Source: Frankiales bacterium (GTDB lineage Bacteria; Actinomycetota; Actinomycetes; Mycobacteriales; SCTD01). Taken from it: DNA of 64,000 bases. Below, one piece after another: positions 55,717 through 64,000 of the stretch (position 1 is its first letter; each line of letters opens with the position of its first letter). Made by a program: the position numbers and the translations under genes. The notes below the pieces were generated by a model. That model had not been told where the DNA came from. It did not search any database and was given only the letters and a program-made list of their open reading frames with translations. The stretch spans positions 1-64,000 of the forward strand of contig JAOPVP010000076.1 in assembly GCA_025966135.1 (NCBI GenBank), given 5' to 3'.

Positions 55717-56160
55717 ATGACCAGCTGGGACGAGATGGCGGCCGAGGTACCCGATCTGGCGCGGCAGGTGCGCGCGCGCTTTGCGATCTCCAAGCACGCA
55801 ACGATGGCGACGCTGCGGGCTGACGGGGCACCGCGCATCAGCGGGACCGAGGTGGAGTTCGCCAACGGCCAGGTGTGGCTGGGCAGCATGCCGGGCGCAG
55901 TGAAGGCGAAGGACCTCCGACGCGACGGCAGGTTCGCGCTGCACTCCCCGACGAGCGACCCGCCGCCCGACGACCCGTCGGGCTGGCCGGGGGAGGCCAA
56001 GCTGGCCGGCGTCGCGGTGGAGGTACCCGCTGACGGGGCGCACCGGTTCCGGCTGGATCTGACGGAAGTGGTCCTCACCCATGTGGAGACACAGCCGGAT
56101 GTGCTCGTGGTGGAGTCCTGGCACCCGGGGCGTGGCCATGAGGTCGTGCGCCGCGCCTGA
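55717..56160 (+). CDS. Pyridoxamine-5'-phosphate-oxidase-like flavin-binding protein
   Basis: This 147-residue protein has the split-barrel PNPOx fold: ISKHATMATLRADGAPRISG at the N-terminus, then GSMPGAVKAKDLRRDGRFALHS. Such small proteins bind FMN, F420 or haem and often reduce small molecules in Actinobacteria. The ATG at 55717 has GAGGGTGGGGG upstream. The cofactor is not determined from sequence. Confidence 0.82.
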   Translation: MTSWDEMAAEVPDLARQVRARFAISKHATMATLRADGAPRISGTEVEFANGQVWLGSMPGAVKAKDLRRDGRFALHSPTSDPPPDDPSGWPGEAKLAGVAVEVPADGAHRFRLDLTEVVLTHVETQPDVLVVESWHPGRGHEVVRRA

Positions 56161-56193
56161 CGGCCGGGCAGGCGGGCCGGGAAGCCGTGCTGT

Positions 56194-56199
56194 GACAAT
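56194..56199 (+). promoter_or_regulatory. -10-like box of the small membrane protein gene
   Basis: GACAAT is 6 bases before the GTG at 56206, consistent with a leaderless mRNA; it lacks the first T of the consensus. Confidence 0.35.
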
Positions 56200-56205
56200 G
56201 GTGCT

Positions 56206-56592
56206 GTGACCAGTCAGCTTGCCGCCGAAGGGCGGGCCATGAGCACCCGCACCAAGGTGCTCCTGGGGGTCGGCGGTGCGCTGGTCCTGATCAGCATGCT
56301 CGTGACCGGGATCGGCGGTTTCCTGCTCGCACCGCCCAAGAAGGTGCTCGTCGTGACGATGACCCAGGACGCGGTGCAGGCGGACCGGTTGGCGCTCAAG
56401 CGCGCCTGCGGCGGGCTGCCCGGTGTGGTGCTCGTGAAGGATCAGGGCAATCCTGCAGCGAGCGTGCAAGGCAGGTTCCCCGTGCGCTTCGATATCGCCA
56501 GGGCCACGGCGGACCAGGAGATCGCGCTGGAGCGCTGCATCAACCAGAACGGTGCCAAGGTCCGTGGCTTCCTCAGCGAGGGCGACAACTAG
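56206..56592 (+). CDS. Hypothetical single-pass membrane protein (128 residues)
   Basis: One membrane helix (about residues 17-42) is followed by an extracytoplasmic domain of about 85 residues with two Cys (RACGG and ERCIN) that could form a disulphide. The domain pattern KKVLVVTMTQDAVQADRLALK suggests a small alpha/beta fold resembling membrane-anchored ACT or permease-extracellular domains, but no family is claimed. An in-frame ATG at 56239 is an alternative start. It is convergent with the acyl-CoA dehydrogenase gene. Confidence 0.7.
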   Translation: MTSQLAAEGRAMSTRTKVLLGVGGALVLISMLVTGIGGFLLAPPKKVLVVTMTQDAVQADRLALKRACGGLPGVVLVKDQGNPAASVQGRFPVRFDIARATADQEIALERCINQNGAKVRGFLSEGDN

Positions 56593-56635
56593 GTCGTCGT
56601 CGCTCGCACCGCCCCCTCCGCGCAGACCCAGCGCG

Positions 56636-58423
56636 CTACAGCCAGCAGTCGTCCAGCTCGACGAGCGACACGTCCAAGCTCTCGAGCACGTCAAGATGGG
56701 GCTGGATGCGGGGCAGCTCATGCTTGAAGAAGTACACCGCGGCGGCCCGCTTGCCCTCGTAGAAGTCCCCACTCTTACCCGCTGCGGCCATGGCCAGCTC
56801 CAACCACATCCAGGCCACCACAATGTGGCCGCTGGCCTCGAGGTAGAGCGACGCGTTCGCCAGAGCCAGGGTCGGGTCGTCGGCGGCCCACAGCTTCTCG
56901 GTGACGGAAACGAGCCGGCCGGTGGCGGTATCGAGCTGCTCGGCCAACGTCGCCAGCTCCCCGCCGGCACGGAGCGTCGTTGCCTGAATGCTTTCGACCA
57001 GCAGCTTCAACCCGGCGCCTCCTCGCATCGTCACCTTGCGGCCGAGGAGGTCCAGCGCCTGCACCCCGTGGGTGCCTTCGTGGATGGGGTTGAGCCGGTT
57101 GTCGCGATAGAACTGCTCAACCGGATAGTCCCTGGTATAGCCGTATCCGCCGTGGATCTGGATGGCGTGGTCGTTGGCGACGAGGCACCACTGCGAGGGC
57201 CAGCTCTTGACGATGGGGGTGAGTACGTCGAGCAGCAACGTCGCGCGGGCCCGGTCCATGGAGGTCGCTGCGGTCTGCTGCTCGTCGAGGAGGCGAGCGG
57301 CATAGAGGACCAGCGCCATGCCACCCTCGACGTACGCCTTCGAGGAGAGCAGCATCCGTCTCACGTCGGGATGCTTCACGATCGGAACCTGGGGTGCGGC
57401 TGGGTCTTTCGCGGCCAGCGGTCGACCTTGCGGGCGGTTCCGGGCGTAGTCCAAGGCGTGCAGGTATCCGGTGTAGCCGAGCGCGACTGCTCCAGTCCCC
57501 ACGCTGATCCGCGCCTCGTTCATCATGTGGAACATGTACTCGAGGCCGCGGTTCTCCTCGCCGACCAGGTAACCGACAGCACCTGGCGAGCCCTGGGGGG
57601 TGAACGTGCCCTCGCCGAAGTTGAGGATGGTGTTGGTCGTACCGCGGAAGCCCATCTTGTGGTTCAAGCCAGCAAGCACCACATCGTTGCGCTCCCCGAG
57701 CGAACCATCGGGACTGACGAGGTGCTTGGGGACGAGGAACAGTGAAAGTCCCCTGACACCCGGGGGAGCTCCGGCGACGCGGGCGAGGACCAGGTGGACG
57801 ATGTTCTCACTGAGCTCGTGGTCGCCACCGGAGATCCACATCTTGTTCCCGTACAGACGATGCGTGCCGCCGTGGGCGGGAACCGCACGAGTGGTGACGT
57901 CAGCCAGCGATGACCCTGCGAGCGGCTCAGACAGGCACATGGTGCCGAAGTACCGGCCTTCAACCATGGGGAGCACATAGGTGCAGATCTGCTCCGGGCT
58001 CCCGTGAGCAAGGAGGAGGTTGACATTTGCCATAGTGAGCATCGGGTACGCCGATGTGGCGATGTTTGCCGCCTGGAACCAGGCGAAGCACGCACGATGG
58101 ACGACGTTCGGCAACTGCACCCCGCCGTGTGCCTCGTCCAAGGCTCCAGCCAGCAGACCGGAGCGGTTGAAGGCGTCGAGTGCGGCCGACACCTCAGGGA
58201 TGACCTGGATGCGCTCACCGTCGAACTGTGGTTCGACGCGGTCGCTCTTCGCGTTGTGCGAGGCGAAGTCTCGTTCAGCCAGTTGCTCGGACAATCTCAA
58301 GAAGGCGTCGAACGTCTCGCGCGAGTGCTCCTGGAAGCGGGCGCGCGAGGTGAGGACCTCAACGTCGAGCCACTCGTAGAGCAGGAAGTCGAGATCGCGG
58401 GTCGACAGCACTTTGGAGCCCAT
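56636..58423 (-). CDS. Long acyl-CoA dehydrogenase (DmdC-like, about 595 residues)
   Basis: This 595-residue flavoprotein belongs to the long acyl-CoA dehydrogenase subgroup that includes 3-methylmercaptopropionyl-CoA dehydrogenase. It has a family N-terminal extension, MCLSEPLAGSSLAD, MWISGGDHE, the catalytic Glu in HEGTHGVQALDLLGRK and a C-terminal helical extension. The ATG at 58423 is used. Codon choice looks somewhat less GC-rich than in neighbours, possibly indicating a separate origin. It lies downstream of two SDR genes in the catabolic run. Confidence 0.88.
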   Translation of the reverse strand: MGSKVLSTRDLDFLLYEWLDVEVLTSRARFQEHSRETFDAFLRLSEQLAERDFASHNAKSDRVEPQFDGERIQVIPEVSAALDAFNRSGLLAGALDEAHGGVQLPNVVHRACFAWFQAANIATSAYPMLTMANVNLLLAHGSPEQICTYVLPMVEGRYFGTMCLSEPLAGSSLADVTTRAVPAHGGTHRLYGNKMWISGGDHELSENIVHLVLARVAGAPPGVRGLSLFLVPKHLVSPDGSLGERNDVVLAGLNHKMGFRGTTNTILNFGEGTFTPQGSPGAVGYLVGEENRGLEYMFHMMNEARISVGTGAVALGYTGYLHALDYARNRPQGRPLAAKDPAAPQVPIVKHPDVRRMLLSSKAYVEGGMALVLYAARLLDEQQTAATSMDRARATLLLDVLTPIVKSWPSQWCLVANDHAIQIHGGYGYTRDYPVEQFYRDNRLNPIHEGTHGVQALDLLGRKVTMRGGAGLKLLVESIQATTLRAGGELATLAEQLDTATGRLVSVTEKLWAADDPTLALANASLYLEASGHIVVAWMWLELAMAAAGKSGDFYEGKRAAAVYFFKHELPRIQPHLDVLESLDVSLVELDDCWL

Positions 58424-58483
58424 TTCTACACAGCCCCTTGGTCGGCGGGTGAGTCAGGTTGAGGACATGTTCGGCTCACGTGG

Positions 58484-59242
58484 TCAGACCGCCGTCCACC
58501 CGCCGTCCACCGTCACGACCGACCCGGTGACGTAGCTGCTTGCATCGCTGGCGAGGAAGAGCAGCGCGCCGTCGAGCTCGTCCGGCCGGCCGCCTCGCCC
58601 CATCGGCGTCATCTTCTCGACCCAGGCCAGCCCGGTGTCGGATCCGAACAGCTCCTCAGTCATCTCCGAAGGGAAAAAGCCCGGGGCCAGCGCGTTGACG
58701 CGCACGCCTCGGCGTGCCCACTGGGCGGCCAGCTCGCGGGTCAGGTTGACGACACCAGCCTTGCTGGCGGCGTACGAGGCCTGTGGCATCCGGCCCAGGC
58801 CGACGAGGCCGACCATGGAGGCGACATTGACCATGGTCCCGCTACCGGCCTTGAGCATCTCGATGCCTGCCAGGCGGCTCAGCGTGTAGGTGGCGACGAG
58901 GTTGACCTCGACCACCCGCCGGAACGCCTCAGTCGTCTCGTCCTCCGCCTTGGCAACGTTGCTCACGCCCGCGTTGTTGACCAGAACGTCGATGCGGCCG
59001 TGCTCCTGGAGCGTCTGCTCGACCAGAGTGGCGCAGTCCTCCTCGAGCGTGACATCGCAGCGCACCGCGAGGGCGCGCGGCAGCCGGTCTGCCAGCTCCT
59101 TCACGGCAGCCTCACGGCGGGCGGCCAGCACGACAGTTGCTCCGGCCTCGGTGAGGACCTCGCTGAATCGTGCACCGAGACCGCTCGACGCGCCCGTCAC
59201 GATGACGACCTTGCCGTCCATCCGGAACGGGTCAGAGATCAA
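58484..59242 (-). CDS. Short-chain dehydrogenase/reductase
   Basis: This 252-residue classical SDR has TGASSGLG, NNAG, Ser in NVASMVG and YAASK as the catalytic pair, with a C-terminal DGGWTAV. In this cluster it could act as a 3-hydroxyacyl-CoA or alcohol dehydrogenase. It lies 12 bases after the next SDR gene, in the same transcript, and 60 bases before the acyl-CoA dehydrogenase gene. Confidence 0.9.
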   Translation of the reverse strand: MISDPFRMDGKVVIVTGASSGLGARFSEVLTEAGATVVLAARREAAVKELADRLPRALAVRCDVTLEEDCATLVEQTLQEHGRIDVLVNNAGVSNVAKAEDETTEAFRRVVEVNLVATYTLSRLAGIEMLKAGSGTMVNVASMVGLVGLGRMPQASYAASKAGVVNLTRELAAQWARRGVRVNALAPGFFPSEMTEELFGSDTGLAWVEKMTPMGRGGRPDELDGALLFLASDASSYVTGSVVTVDGGWTAV

Positions 59243-59254
59243 GATGTTGCCTCC

Positions 59255-59992
59255 TCAGGCTGATGTGAGCCCACCATCTACGGCGAGCGATGCTCCGTTG
59301 ACGTAGCTGGCCTCGTCGCCAAGCAGCCAGGCGACTGCTCGCGCGACCTCCAGCGGGTCGGCGAACCGGCCGCTCGGATTGGCGGCCTGCATGCGGCGGG
59401 TTATCTCGTCGGGGTCGTCGGCGCTGAACGAACGCGAGACGGCATCCATGATCCGCGTCTGCGTAGGCCCCGGGCAGACAGCGTTGACGCGAATGCCCTT
59501 GCGAGCACCCTCGAGCGCCGCCGTCCGTGTGAGGCCCACGACGGCGTGCTTCGCAGCGACGTACGAGCCGTAGCGCGGGACGCCGCGGGACGCGGCGTTG
59601 GACGCGATGTTGACCACACTGCCCCCGCGCTGCAGGTGCCGCAGCCCAGCCCGAACCCCGAGGAAGGTGCTGTCGACGTTGACCGACACGACGCGGCGGT
59701 GCTCAGCGAGCTCGGTGTCGACGAGCTTGCCGCCGCTGCCCTGGATGCCGGCGTTGTTCACGACACCGGTCAGGACGCCGAGCGTTGCGGCAGCGGCCAT
59801 CGCCCGATCCCATGTCTGCTCCTGGGTCACGTCACCCGCGATCGGAGCGATGCGTGCCTCCGCCGACGCCGACTGCTCGAGGTCGACGGCAACGACAGCC
59901 CAGTCGCGCAGCAGCAGCTCCTGCACGATGGCGGCTCCGATGCCTCGTTGAGCACCGGTCACGACGGCGACTCGTGCGCGCTCGTCAGCCAC
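59255..59992 (-). CDS. Short-chain dehydrogenase/reductase
   Basis: This 245-residue classical SDR has TGAQRGIG, NNAGIQ, Ser in NIASNAA, YVAAK and the C-terminal DGGLTSA. The GTG at 59992 overlaps the TetR gene by 8 bases. Together with the following SDR it may handle alcohol or hydroxyacyl intermediates of the pathway encoded here. Confidence 0.9.
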   Translation of the reverse strand: MADERARVAVVTGAQRGIGAAIVQELLLRDWAVVAVDLEQSASAEARIAPIAGDVTQEQTWDRAMAAAATLGVLTGVVNNAGIQGSGGKLVDTELAEHRRVVSVNVDSTFLGVRAGLRHLQRGGSVVNIASNAASRGVPRYGSYVAAKHAVVGLTRTAALEGARKGIRVNAVCPGPTQTRIMDAVSRSFSADDPDEITRRMQAANPSGRFADPLEVARAVAWLLGDEASYVNGASLAVDGGLTSA

Positions 59993-60650
59993 GAAAGACC
60001 TGCGCGCGAGGTGTCGCGGTCGCCAGGAAGGTGCCGTGCGCCCACAGCCTCGTCACCTGGTCCGCGACCGTGAGGATGTCCAGGTCGCTGGGGCGGTCCT
60101 CGATGAACCACATGTAGGCGTAGTACTCGGTCATGCCTCCGAGCAGAGCCGCCGCGAGGTCAGGGTCGAGGTCGGGCCGACCCAGCCCCTGGGCCTGAGC
60201 ACGCTTCAGCATGCGGCTGATCCGGCTGTAGAACTCCTCGCGGGCGGCAATCCACTGCCGGCGGACGTGCTCCTCGTGCTGCGCCACCTCGATGAGGATC
60301 TTGTAGAGGTCGCGGTTGTCCCGGTAGAAGGTGAAGTACTTCTCCGTCGTGCGCAGCACGGAGCGCATCGGGTCGGTCGGCTCCCAGCTGTCGCGAGCGA
60401 ACGCCACGACGTCCTTCAGCAGGTCGCTGAGCAGGTCGTCGCGGACGGCGTCCTTGTCGGCGTAGTAGCGGTAGAAGCTGCCGCTGGACATGGCAGCACC
60501 GGCCGTGATGTCGCTGACCCGCGCGCTCTTGAAGCCCTGGCGACCGAACACCTCGCGGGCGGACGCCTTGAGCCGCGCGCGGGTGCGATTGCCCTTCGCC
60601 GTCTTGGGCGTCAGGTCGAGGCTCGCGTCCGGTGGCGTCACGTCAGGCAC
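59985..60650 (-). CDS. TetR-family regulator of the catabolic cluster
   Basis: This 221-residue regulator has a TetR HTH (about 25-70; VSDITAGAAMSSGSFYRYYADKDAV) and a ligand domain with a tail resembling acyl-CoA-responsive members (LLGGMTEYYAYMWFIE). It overlaps the hydratase gene upstream and the SDR downstream by 8 bases each, so it is co-transcribed with the pathway. It likely represses the cluster until an acyl-CoA intermediate accumulates (inference). Confidence 0.88.
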   Translation of the reverse strand: MPDVTPPDASLDLTPKTAKGNRTRARLKASAREVFGRQGFKSARVSDITAGAAMSSGSFYRYYADKDAVRDDLLSDLLKDVVAFARDSWEPTDPMRSVLRTTEKYFTFYRDNRDLYKILIEVAQHEEHVRRQWIAAREEFYSRISRMLKRAQAQGLGRPDLDPDLAAALLGGMTEYYAYMWFIEDRPSDLDILTVADQVTRLWAHGTFLATATPRAQVFRG

Positions 60651-61452
60651 CGGTGAACCGGGCGGGTCGGCGCTCGAGGAAGGCGTGCAGGCCCTCGCGT
60701 GCGTCGTGGGAGGTCGTCGCGTAGTCCTCGACGATCTTCTGCTCGCGACGCAGGCCGGTGTCCAGGTCGGTCGTCTCGGCGAGGTGGATGAGCTGCTTCA
60801 TGGTCGCGTACCCCAGGCTGCTGTGCCGGCCGCACGATGCCAGGAGCTCCAGCGTCGACCGTTCCAGCTCCTCGTCGTCGGCGACGAGGTTGACCAGGCC
60901 CATGGCCTCCGCTTGCTCGGCGTCGTACAGCCGGCCGGTGAGGAGCACCTCCTTCGCCTTCTGCAGCCCGATCGCGCGGCAGAGCCGCTGACTGCCACCC
61001 GCCCCCGGTAGCTGTCCGGTACCGAGGTGCCCATCACCGATCCGGGCGCTGCGCCCCGCAGTGATGAAGTCGCAGGCCAGAGCCACCTCGAGGCCGCCGG
61101 CGACACAGGCGCCGTTGACCATGGCGCACGTGACGAGCGGCCCGCGCTCCAGCCGCTCGCACAGGAGCGCGAAGTCCGACAGGAACGCCGAGAAGCGGGC
61201 GCGGTCCTCGTACAGCTCGAGGTACTTCCGCAGGTCGCCCCCGGCGGAGAAGGCCGTTCCTGATCCGGTGATGACCACGGCGCGCACTGCGGGCGCCCGC
61301 TCTGCCTCAGCCAGGTGGTCCAGCAGCGCGCGCACCGTGTCGTGGTCCAAGGGGTTGCGCAAGTCGGCGCGGTTCAGGCGGAGCAGGACCCCGTGTACGC
61401 CGTCGCGCTCCCACGGCTCCGACTGGACGAGCGTGGAGGCCATCGCGCTCAT
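60643..61452 (-). CDS. Enoyl-CoA hydratase/isomerase family protein
   Basis: This 269-residue crotonase-fold enzyme has oxyanion-hole segments AFSAGGD and NGACVAGGLEVALACDF, and GHLGTGQLPGAGGSQRL, where many hydratases carry a catalytic Glu but this one has Gln. The ATG at 61452 follows GGAGGAAG and overlaps the CoA-ligase stop (ATGA). It may hydrate, isomerise or cleave a ring- or chain-acyl-CoA. Confidence 0.9.
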   Translation of the reverse strand: MSAMASTLVQSEPWERDGVHGVLLRLNRADLRNPLDHDTVRALLDHLAEAERAPAVRAVVITGSGTAFSAGGDLRKYLELYEDRARFSAFLSDFALLCERLERGPLVTCAMVNGACVAGGLEVALACDFITAGRSARIGDGHLGTGQLPGAGGSQRLCRAIGLQKAKEVLLTGRLYDAEQAEAMGLVNLVADDEELERSTLELLASCGRHSSLGYATMKQLIHLAETTDLDTGLRREQKIVEDYATTSHDAREGLHAFLERRPARFTGA

Positions 61453-63074
61453 CCGCTTCCTCCGGCGCGTGCCACCGAGGCAAGCTCCACCTTGCGGACC
61501 TTGCCTGTCGCGGTACGCGGCAGCTGCGGCACCAGCAGCAGGCGCTGCGGCAGCTTGTAGGTCGCCACGTCGCGGGCGCGCAGGAACTCGACCATGCGGT
61601 CGAAGTCGACGGTGTCTTGGTCCGAGGGGACGATGCACGCGCAGACGATCTCACCCAGGCGCTCGTCCGGCATGCCAATCACCGCCACGTCCAGGACCCC
61701 GGGCATCTCGGAGATGAGGTCCTCAAGCTCCCGTGGCGCGATGTTCAGGCCGCCGCGGATGATCACCTCCTTCTTACGCCCGACAATGCTGACGTAGCCC
61801 TCTGCGTCGACCGTGCCGACGTCGCCGGTGCGGAACCACCCATCCGGGGTGAACGAGCTGGCGGTTCGCTCGGGGTCGGCGAAGAAGCCAAGGCACACGT
61901 TGGGTCCGCGGACGACAAGCTCGCCAGGAGATCCCGGTTCGAGCAGCGCGTCGAGCTCGTCCCTGACCTGCAGCTCGACGTCGGGCAGGTGGACGCCGTC
62001 CGTTGCCTCCCGCTTGTGCTGGGGGGACTGTGGCTGGTTCCAGGACATGATCAGGCCCTCCGTGGAGCCGTAGAGACGCAGCACCGTGATACCGGCCTGG
62101 GCTGCGGCCCGGACGAGCTCTGGCGGCACCGGGGCCCCACCACAGCCGAACGACCGGAGGGAGCTCACGTCGCGCTGCTGCTCACGAGCCACGCGCAGGA
62201 GGTCGCTGAGGAACGTCGTCGCAGCCAGGGTGTAGGTCGGCCGGTGCGTCTCGATGAGCTGGGCCGCCACGGCAGGGTCCCAGCGGTCTTGGAGGACGAC
62301 CGGGAGCCCGTGCAGCAGCGCCAGCCGCACCCCGAAGTTGAGGCCGGTGGAATGACCGACAGGCGAAGGCATCCAGACGACGTCGTCGTCTCCTAGTCCC
62401 AGATGGCGGGCCGTCGCCATCACGGAGTTGTTGAGCGTCTCCTCGGAGTGCATCACCGCCTTGGCCTGCGACTCGGTCCCCGACGTGAAGATGAGCTCGG
62501 ACAGGTCGGACGGGACCGGCTTCGGGAAATCGGTGACCGGTTCGTGCTGCAGCACCTGGGCGAGGCTGGTGCGCCCAGGGGTGGGTTCGGCGTCGACCAC
62601 GACGTGCGTCGCGAGGTCTGGCAGCTCCGCGCGCAGTACGTCGGCGAGCGCCGCGTGGTCGAAGCCGCGGTGGGTCGTGGGGGTGAAGTAGGCCCGCGCC
62701 TCGGAGACGCGCAGGATGTGCGCGAGCTCGTGCCTGCGGTAGTCCGGCAGCAGCGGGTTCAGGCGCGCCCCGAGCAGCAGGACGGCGACGTCGACAGCCA
62801 CCGTCTCGTAGCGGTTCGGCAGCTGCACCGACACGCCGTCACCGGGTCCCACGCCTTGTGCGCGCAGGAAGCCGGCGATGCGCGAGGCGTCGTCGACGAG
62901 CTGCTGGTAGCTCACCTGCCGCCCGTCGGTCCCGTCGATCACCGCGACGCGGTCCGGGGTGTCCCGTGCGATGGCCAGGACCCGCTCGGCGAGCGTGACC
63001 TGCGGCCACAGGCCGCGCCGCCGGTACTCCTGCTGGAGCTCCAGCGGCCGAGTCACATCGGTCGTCACGGTCAT
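61449..63074 (-). CDS. AMP-dependent CoA ligase
   Basis: This 541-residue acid-CoA ligase has A3 TSGTESQAK, A5 YGSTEG, the TGD motif (WFRTGDVG) and the C-terminal Lys in TGKVRKVEL. The N-terminal part resembles cyclohexanecarboxylate- or short-chain-acid ligases, but the substrate is uncertain. It overlaps both neighbours by four bases. It would start the pathway by activating an acid. Confidence 0.92.
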   Translation of the reverse strand: MTVTTDVTRPLELQQEYRRRGLWPQVTLAERVLAIARDTPDRVAVIDGTDGRQVSYQQLVDDASRIAGFLRAQGVGPGDGVSVQLPNRYETVAVDVAVLLLGARLNPLLPDYRRHELAHILRVSEARAYFTPTTHRGFDHAALADVLRAELPDLATHVVVDAEPTPGRTSLAQVLQHEPVTDFPKPVPSDLSELIFTSGTESQAKAVMHSEETLNNSVMATARHLGLGDDDVVWMPSPVGHSTGLNFGVRLALLHGLPVVLQDRWDPAVAAQLIETHRPTYTLAATTFLSDLLRVAREQQRDVSSLRSFGCGGAPVPPELVRAAAQAGITVLRLYGSTEGLIMSWNQPQSPQHKREATDGVHLPDVELQVRDELDALLEPGSPGELVVRGPNVCLGFFADPERTASSFTPDGWFRTGDVGTVDAEGYVSIVGRKKEVIIRGGLNIAPRELEDLISEMPGVLDVAVIGMPDERLGEIVCACIVPSDQDTVDFDRMVEFLRARDVATYKLPQRLLLVPQLPRTATGKVRKVELASVARAGGSG

Positions 63075-63481
63075 GCCGGTGTCCTCGCCAGCGGCCGGAA
63101 GACCAGCGGCGGGCGCCCGTCACCGGCAGGAGCGACGCGCTCGACCGTCAGGTCGGGCGCGATCGCATCGAAGGGGATCCCTTCCAGCCGACCGTAGACA
63201 CGTGCCCCTTCGTCGAGCTGGACGGCGGCGACGACGTAGGGGACATCACCGTCGAAGGCCGGGTCGAAGGCGTGGTGCACGACGACCCAGCTGTAGACCG
63301 AGCCGGTGCCCTTGGCCTGGATGACCTCGGGGTCCTCCGTGGCGCAGTAAGGGCACGACGGCAGCGGCAGGACGAAGGTGCGGGTGCAGTGGCGGCAGCG
63401 GCGCAGGGGCAGGCCTCCGGCCTCCACGTCGGCCCAGAAAGCCTCGCTGTCCGATCCGGTTCTGCCAACGGCCGTTGTCAT
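63071..63481 (-). CDS. DUF35 OB-fold/zinc-ribbon protein, thiolase partner
   Basis: This 136-residue protein has a zinc ribbon (CRHC ... CPYC) followed by an OB-fold domain. DUF35 proteins form complexes with thiolase-like enzymes and are needed for their activity, for example in retro-aldol or thiolase reactions of steroid and acyl-CoA breakdown. It overlaps the thiolase gene and the ligase gene by four bases each. Confidence 0.9.
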   Translation of the reverse strand: MTTAVGRTGSDSEAFWADVEAGGLPLRRCRHCTRTFVLPLPSCPYCATEDPEVIQAKGTGSVYSWVVVHHAFDPAFDGDVPYVVAAVQLDEGARVYGRLEGIPFDAIAPDLTVERVAPAGDGRPPLVFRPLARTPA

Positions 63482-64000
63482 GCTGCCTTCCCCTTCGCCA
63501 GCACCAGTGCGGAGCCGTCCGTGAGCGCACCGGAGGTGACCACGCAGGTCTCCGCAGACTCCACGGTCCGCTCGCCTGCCTGGCCCTGCAGCTGCAGCAC
63601 TGCCTCGACGACGGTGTTCATGCCGTGCAGGTAGCCCTCGTTCAGCAGACCGCCGCTGGTGTTCACCGGCAGTCTCGCTCCCGGCAGGGTGTTGCCCTCG
63701 CGAATGAAGGAACCCGCCTCACCGCGTCCGACAAGGCCCAGGCCCTCGAGGGCGAAGAGCACGCTGCTGGAGAAGCAGTCGTAGATCTGGGCCAGGTCGA
63801 TGTCGCCCGGGGCCATGCCGGCACCGCCCCACAAGCTGTTGGCGAGCAGGCTCGTGTAGTTGCGGGAGAGGTCGTCCCACAGCAGCGCGTCGCCGGCATC
63901 AAGCCCTGAGCCGCGCCCGGCGGCGTACGCCGCACCCTGGATGATGACCGGACGGCGGCGCAGGTCGGCAGCCCGCTCGGTCGATGTCACGAGCACGGCG
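63478..64000 (-). CDS. SCP2-type thiolase, C-terminal part only (cut by window end)
   Basis: About 174 residues of the C-terminal domain are inside the window: QIYDCFSSSVLFALE, NTSGGLLNEGYLHGMN with the active-site His, and the ending CVVTSGALTDGSALVLAKG. This is the non-decarboxylating, SCP2-like thiolase class that pairs with DUF35 proteins. The N-terminal nucleophile Cys is beyond the end of the window. An apparent internal GTG at 63996 is not the true start, because coding continues upstream. Confidence 0.88.
   Translation of the reverse strand, partial: AVLVTSTERAADLRRRPVIIQGAAYAAGRGSGLDAGDALLWDDLSRNYTSLLANSLWGGAGMAPGDIDLAQIYDCFSSSVLFALEGLGLVGRGEAGSFIREGNTLPGARLPVNTSGGLLNEGYLHGMNTVVEAVLQLQGQAGERTVESAETCVVTSGALTDGSALVLAKGKAA

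Noticed and set aside
56636..58423. Recent horizontal transfer of the long acyl-CoA dehydrogenase gene
   Set aside because: Codon choice looks slightly less GC-rich than its neighbours, but the difference was judged by eye, and no mobile-element traces flank it.

Overview
The window is about 70% G+C, with GTG, TTG and probably CTG start codons, four-base ATGA/GTGA gene overlaps, and many genes that start 6-7 bases after a TAnnnT -10 box (leaderless mRNAs). Together with a sufR-B-D-ferredoxin-C-S-U-T operon, a MalT-like regulator with a BTAD domain, a DUF4032 protein and DrrA/B-type and type-1 ABC exporters, this points to a high-GC Actinomycetota chromosome, possibly near Propionibacteriales (the order is a low-confidence guess). 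No rRNA, tRNA, CRISPR array, complete IS or phage gene was seen.

Layout. 1-3950: a transketolase gene that abruptly becomes a BTAD-type regulator fragment at the window edge, then the haem A pair ctaB and ctaA (convergent). 4062-7853: a DHA2-type efflux pump with its TetR regulator and twin palindromic operators, followed by a DrrB/DrrA-type ABC exporter. 7854-8270: the only gene-free stretch over 300 bases, holding a C-run block and a 9-unit G-run tandem array. 8271-14755: a complete SUF iron-sulphur assembly operon under SufR. 14943-25220: a large STAND-type regulator, an ABC-F ATPase with a candidate leaderless mini-ORF, a secreted sialidase-like propeller protein, an MFS exporter, a DUF4032 kinase-like protein, a decayed beta-glucosidase remnant and an anchored orphan. 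25226-32532: an alpha-glucoside uptake and hydrolysis regulon (aglEFG, LacI regulator, aglK-aglA) with two matching LacI operators.

32585-40633: hemerythrin, a lipoprotein/two-ATPase/FtsX-permease export system divergent from a sensor kinase whose response regulator lies tail to tail with it, and an M14 peptidase. 40625-49534: a 44-residue membrane protein, acetyltransferases, a small HTH protein coupled to enoyl-CoA hydratase and acyl-CoA dehydrogenase, a type-1 ABC exporter, an AKR/SDR pair and a zinc alcohol dehydrogenase. 49563-53046: a tight four-gene operon (zinc-ribbon SDR, class II-like sirtuin, low-molecular-weight phosphatase, fructosamine-kinase family protein) that looks like a protein-adduct repair or deacylation module. 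53122-56592: acyl-CoA synthetase, EamA transporter and two small proteins. 56636-64000: a minus-strand acyl-CoA catabolic cluster (thiolase, DUF35, CoA ligase, hydratase, TetR, two SDRs, acyl-CoA dehydrogenase), cut by the window end.

The best candidates for something undescribed are the sirtuin/phosphatase/fructosamine-kinase/SDR operon, the dual-ATPase export system with its divergent kinase, the G-run array, and the 28-bp perfect palindrome at an overlapping divergent gene pair. The transketolase-BTAD join should be tested first as a possible assembly error.
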